The position numbers and the translations under genes were made by a program. The notes beneath the pieces are model-generated. The model made no database searches. It saw only the letters and a list, made by a program, of their open reading frames with translations, and was not told the origin of the DNA. Below are positions 42,370-44,260 of a stretch of DNA of 44,260 nucleotides, piece by piece (position 1 is the first letter of the stretch; each line of letters opens with the position of its first letter). The stretch comes from Spirochaetaceae bacterium 4572_59 (GTDB lineage: Bacteria; Spirochaetota; Spirochaetia; DSM-2461). The DNA lies in the NCBI GenBank assembly GCA_002084805.1, contig NBMC01000040.1, positions 1 through 44,260 of the forward strand, written 5' to 3'.

Positions 42370-42470
42370 TTCAATTGCTAAATGTTGACCATTATCTTAA
42401 TTTTTAGTATTTTGGTAATGATTTAATAACTCATTAATATGTAAGAACAAACAAGATTTAGGAGTAATAT

Positions 42471-42695
42471 ATGCTTAAAGAAAAAGTAGAAACAGCATTA
42501 GAGGATGTTAGACCTTCATTACAGGCTGATGGTGGAGATATTGAACTGGTTGAAGTAAAAGAAGATGGAACTGTTCTGGTTAAGCTGAAAGGCGCTTGTA
42601 ATGGTTGTCCCATGTCTCAGATGACACTAAAACAGGGCGTAGAAGTATACCTGAAGAAACAAATTCCAGAAGTTCTCTCTGTAGAGTCTGTTTAG
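42471..42695 (+). CDS. NifU-like C-terminal domain iron-sulfur scaffold protein
   Basis: A 74-residue protein that is only the NifU C-terminal (Nfu) domain: VRPSLQADGGDIELVEVKEDGTVLVKLKGACNGCPMSQMTLKQGVE. The CNGC motif (CxxC) holds a transient 4Fe-4S cluster between two subunits for delivery to target enzymes. AGGAG stands 6-7 bases before the ATG. It diverges from parA and precedes the deaminase gene by 117 bases. Confidence 0.93.
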   Translation: MLKEKVETALEDVRPSLQADGGDIELVEVKEDGTVLVKLKGACNGCPMSQMTLKQGVEVYLKKQIPEVLSVESV

Positions 42696-42812
42696 ATCAT
42701 TTTATTAGCACTTTGTTCCGATAATTAATTTAGCTTGATTTTTTCAGATAATGCTATAAATTTGAGTTAGAGTCTGGTTTCGTCCGGACTTTAACTTTTT
42801 AAAGGAACTATA

Positions 42813-43889
42813 ATGAGTGCAACAAAATACAGAGATTTTAGTAAGTCATTATTAGATAAGGATTTACTAAAATCATTTCCTAAAATTGAATTACATAGAC
42901 ACCTGGAAGGAACATTTGATATTGATACTCTTTATGAATTGTCAGTAAAAAATGACCTTGATACTCCCAGAGATAAAGTTGCATTTAAAGAATACTGCCA
43001 GTTCCCTACAAACCATAAACCTGATTTTTTACTTTTTTTAGCTAAATTTCATAATAATTGGTATGATTCTCATGCAGATATTCATAAAGTTATCTATAAT
43101 TCTGTAAAAAAAATTAAGTCTGAGGGTATTCATTATATTGAGCTCCGTTTTTCACCAGAACATTACTCGCTAAAAAATAATTTTGATCGCCTTGATATTA
43201 TAGATATAACTTTGGAAGCAGCTCAAGCGGCGGCATCAGAAACAAATCTTAAAATAAAATATTTACTAACTTTCAATAGAGGAAAACAGAGTTCTGAAGA
43301 GATGATAAAACTCTATCAGACTATTCTTAAAAAAAATTATGATAATATTGTAGGTGTCGATCTTGCAGGAGATGAAACCAATTACCCTCCGGAACTTTTC
43401 GAAAGCTTTTTTGATGTAGTTCATAAGGAAGGTATTCATAAAATTGATATCCATGCTGGTGAAATTTGTGATTCTAAACAAATTTGGACCTCCATTGATA
43501 AACTGCATGCTACAAGAATTGGTCATGGAATCTCATCTTATTACGATAAAGAGCTTCAAAAAGAGCTAATAGACCGCAACATTAACCTTTGTCAATGTTT
43601 AATCTCTAATTATCAGACAAATGCCTGGTCAGATTCCCAGAATCATCCTATAGGATATAATTTTAATAATGGTATCCCTGTTTCAATCAATTCTGATGAT
43701 CCTACCATACAGAATGCCAGTCTTGTGGAAGATTATTATAAGGTTGTAGATTATCTGGGATTTTCTTTGAAAGATCTGGTTCAGATAAATTTAAATACAA
43801 TTGATGCTGCATTTCTGAACGACATAGAGAAAAAAACTCTGAAAACGGCTTATCTTAACGATGTAGATAACTTTGTAAAATCAGTCTGA
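42813..43889 (+). CDS. add: Adenosine deaminase-family enzyme
   Basis: A 358-residue TIM-barrel amidohydrolase that deaminates adenosine or adenine with one zinc ion. The metal-binding HxH is in KIELHRHLEGTF (His28, His30), followed by HYIELRFSPEHY, VGVDLAGDE, IDIHAGE (His and catalytic Glu), ATRIGHGIS (His) and SINSDDPTIQN (Asp pair). Length is normal. AAAGGA precedes the ATG. HRHLEG rather than HxHLDG occurs in several adenosine and adenine deaminase subgroups, so the base or nucleoside preference is uncertain. Confidence 0.9.
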   Translation: MSATKYRDFSKSLLDKDLLKSFPKIELHRHLEGTFDIDTLYELSVKNDLDTPRDKVAFKEYCQFPTNHKPDFLLFLAKFHNNWYDSHADIHKVIYNSVKKIKSEGIHYIELRFSPEHYSLKNNFDRLDIIDITLEAAQAAASETNLKIKYLLTFNRGKQSSEEMIKLYQTILKKNYDNIVGVDLAGDETNYPPELFESFFDVVHKEGIHKIDIHAGEICDSKQIWTSIDKLHATRIGHGISSYYDKELQKELIDRNINLCQCLISNYQTNAWSDSQNHPIGYNFNNGIPVSINSDDPTIQNASLVEDYYKVVDYLGFSLKDLVQINLNTIDAAFLNDIEKKTLKTAYLNDVDNFVKSV

Positions 43890-43895
43890 CTTAGT

Positions 43896-43904
43896 TTATC
43901 CACA
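43896..43904 (+). promoter_or_regulatory. Perfect DnaA box
   Basis: TTATCCACA is a perfect consensus DnaA binding site, 7 bases after the deaminase stop. A one-mismatch copy TTATCCTCA lies at 44016-44024. The intervening DNA is very AT-rich. Two boxes alone do not prove an origin, but the context (parAB, parS) suggests origin proximity. Confidence 0.5.
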
Positions 43905-44092
43905 GTTTATTCCTTTCTCTTATAGAGTAATTGAATTCAAATAACTCTATTAATGTATAGTATTTATTTGAATTGTTAAAATTAAAATCTATCTTTTATG
44001 AATTTTATTAACAACTTATCCTCAAGGCACTTTTTTTCTTGAACTAACGTTTTGGTCTATATTAAAACTCTTTACTTTTTATTCTCTGATAA

Positions 44093-44110
44093 ATGTTTCA
44101 CGTGAAACAT
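44093..44110. promoter_or_regulatory. parS site 1
   Basis: ATGTTTCACGTGAAACAT is a perfect palindrome containing the consensus chromosomal parS sequence TGTTTCACGTGAAACA (44094-44109), the loading site for ParB. Confidence 0.95.
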
Positions 44111-44119
44111 TTCAATTTA

Positions 44120-44164
44120 TAAATATTTTGGGGTATCAATATTATTGATACCCCAAAATATTTA
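44120..44164. terminator. Perfect 21-bp stem between the two parS sites
   Basis: Bases 44120-44140 and 44144-44164 are exact reverse complements with loop ATT. The arm contains ATTTTGGGGTATCAAT. AT-rich outer ends give T-runs on both strands, so it can act as a bidirectional terminator; the placement between two parS sites is striking. Confidence 0.75.
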
Positions 44165-44170
44165 AACCTT

Positions 44171-44188
44171 ATGTTTCACGTGAAACAT
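44171..44188. promoter_or_regulatory. parS site 2
   Basis: A second identical 18-bp palindrome ATGTTTCACGTGAAACAT, with the start-to-start distance from site 1 being 78 bp. It abuts the stop codon of the minus-strand gene at the right edge. Confidence 0.95.
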
Positions 44189-44260
44189 TTATTCTTCTGT
44201 AGCTTCAACGGTTTCCAAAGTATCCGGATTATCCTGACGTTCTATTCCATCTTCTTCTTC
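44189..44260 (-). CDS. C-terminal end of a gene entering from the right edge (unidentified)
   Basis: The last 23 codons read EEEDGIERQDNPDTLETVEATEE and stop at 44189-44191, directly beside parS site 2. The tail is acidic, as at the ends of several origin-region proteins such as GyrA, but it is too short to identify. Confidence 0.6.
   Translation of the reverse strand, partial: EEEDGIERQDNPDTLETVEATEE

Noticed and set aside
43890-44188. Complete replication origin (oriC)
   Set aside because: Only one perfect and one near DnaA box are visible, with no cluster and no dnaA gene in the window; origin proximity is suggested but not the origin itself.

Overview
The window looks like a chromosomal segment of a moderately AT-rich bacterium, most likely a spirochaete. 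This rests on gene content and style: a long (480-residue) signal peptidase I, a large HEAT-repeat membrane protein beside a GAF/PAS adenylate cyclase and an FHA protein, a DUF4954-like hexapeptide protein, and a parAB/parS region. It is an inference from families, not a database match.

Layout. Positions 1-1263 hold decayed transposase material. Positions 1264-12824 form a sugar uptake and catabolism island: a xylulokinase-like FGGY kinase diverges from a complete ribose/xylose-type ABC transporter (ATPase, permease, binding protein). A histidine kinase, a NarL-type response regulator and an orphan family-1 binding lipoprotein follow in one coupled operon. Then come a second orphan binding protein, an FrcK-like P-loop kinase and a PfkB sugar kinase. 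Positions 12825-13300 carry a 35-bp tandem duplication and an istB (IS21) tail. Positions 13304-14165 encode two half-size permeases, the second with a reading-frame problem at a slippery A-tract. lepB, tRNA-Leu(CAG), a tRNA-linked hairpin element flanked by 68-bp direct repeats, and a RelB/RelE-like toxin-antitoxin pair follow.

Positions 16990-29194 are mostly signalling and housekeeping genes on both strands: cobO, the HEAT protein, adenylate cyclase, FHA, GntR, a secreted two-repeat protein, a phosphoesterase, a B12-binding radical SAM protein and uvrC. Positions 29226-32906 hold a secreted LamG/FN3 protein and a TPR protein that appears broken by two frameshifts. Next are a YigZ protein, a trehalase-like glycosidase, and the conserved dnaX-ybaB-recR operon. 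Its dnaX contains an A11 slippage tract that would give the tau and gamma forms.

Upstream of dnaX lie the SRP RNA and a tRNA cluster (three Ser isoacceptors and Arg). The window ends with a DUF4954-like protein, parA and a parB missing its central CTPase motif, a NifU-like scaffold, an adenosine deaminase-family enzyme, and an intergenic region with a perfect DnaA box and two perfect parS sites around a 21-bp stem. This last part is probably close to the replication origin. The most interesting points are the parB lesion beside intact parS sites, the dnaX and permease slippery tracts, the tRNA-linked hairpin element, the binding-protein/two-component operon, and three promoters that predict leaderless mRNAs.
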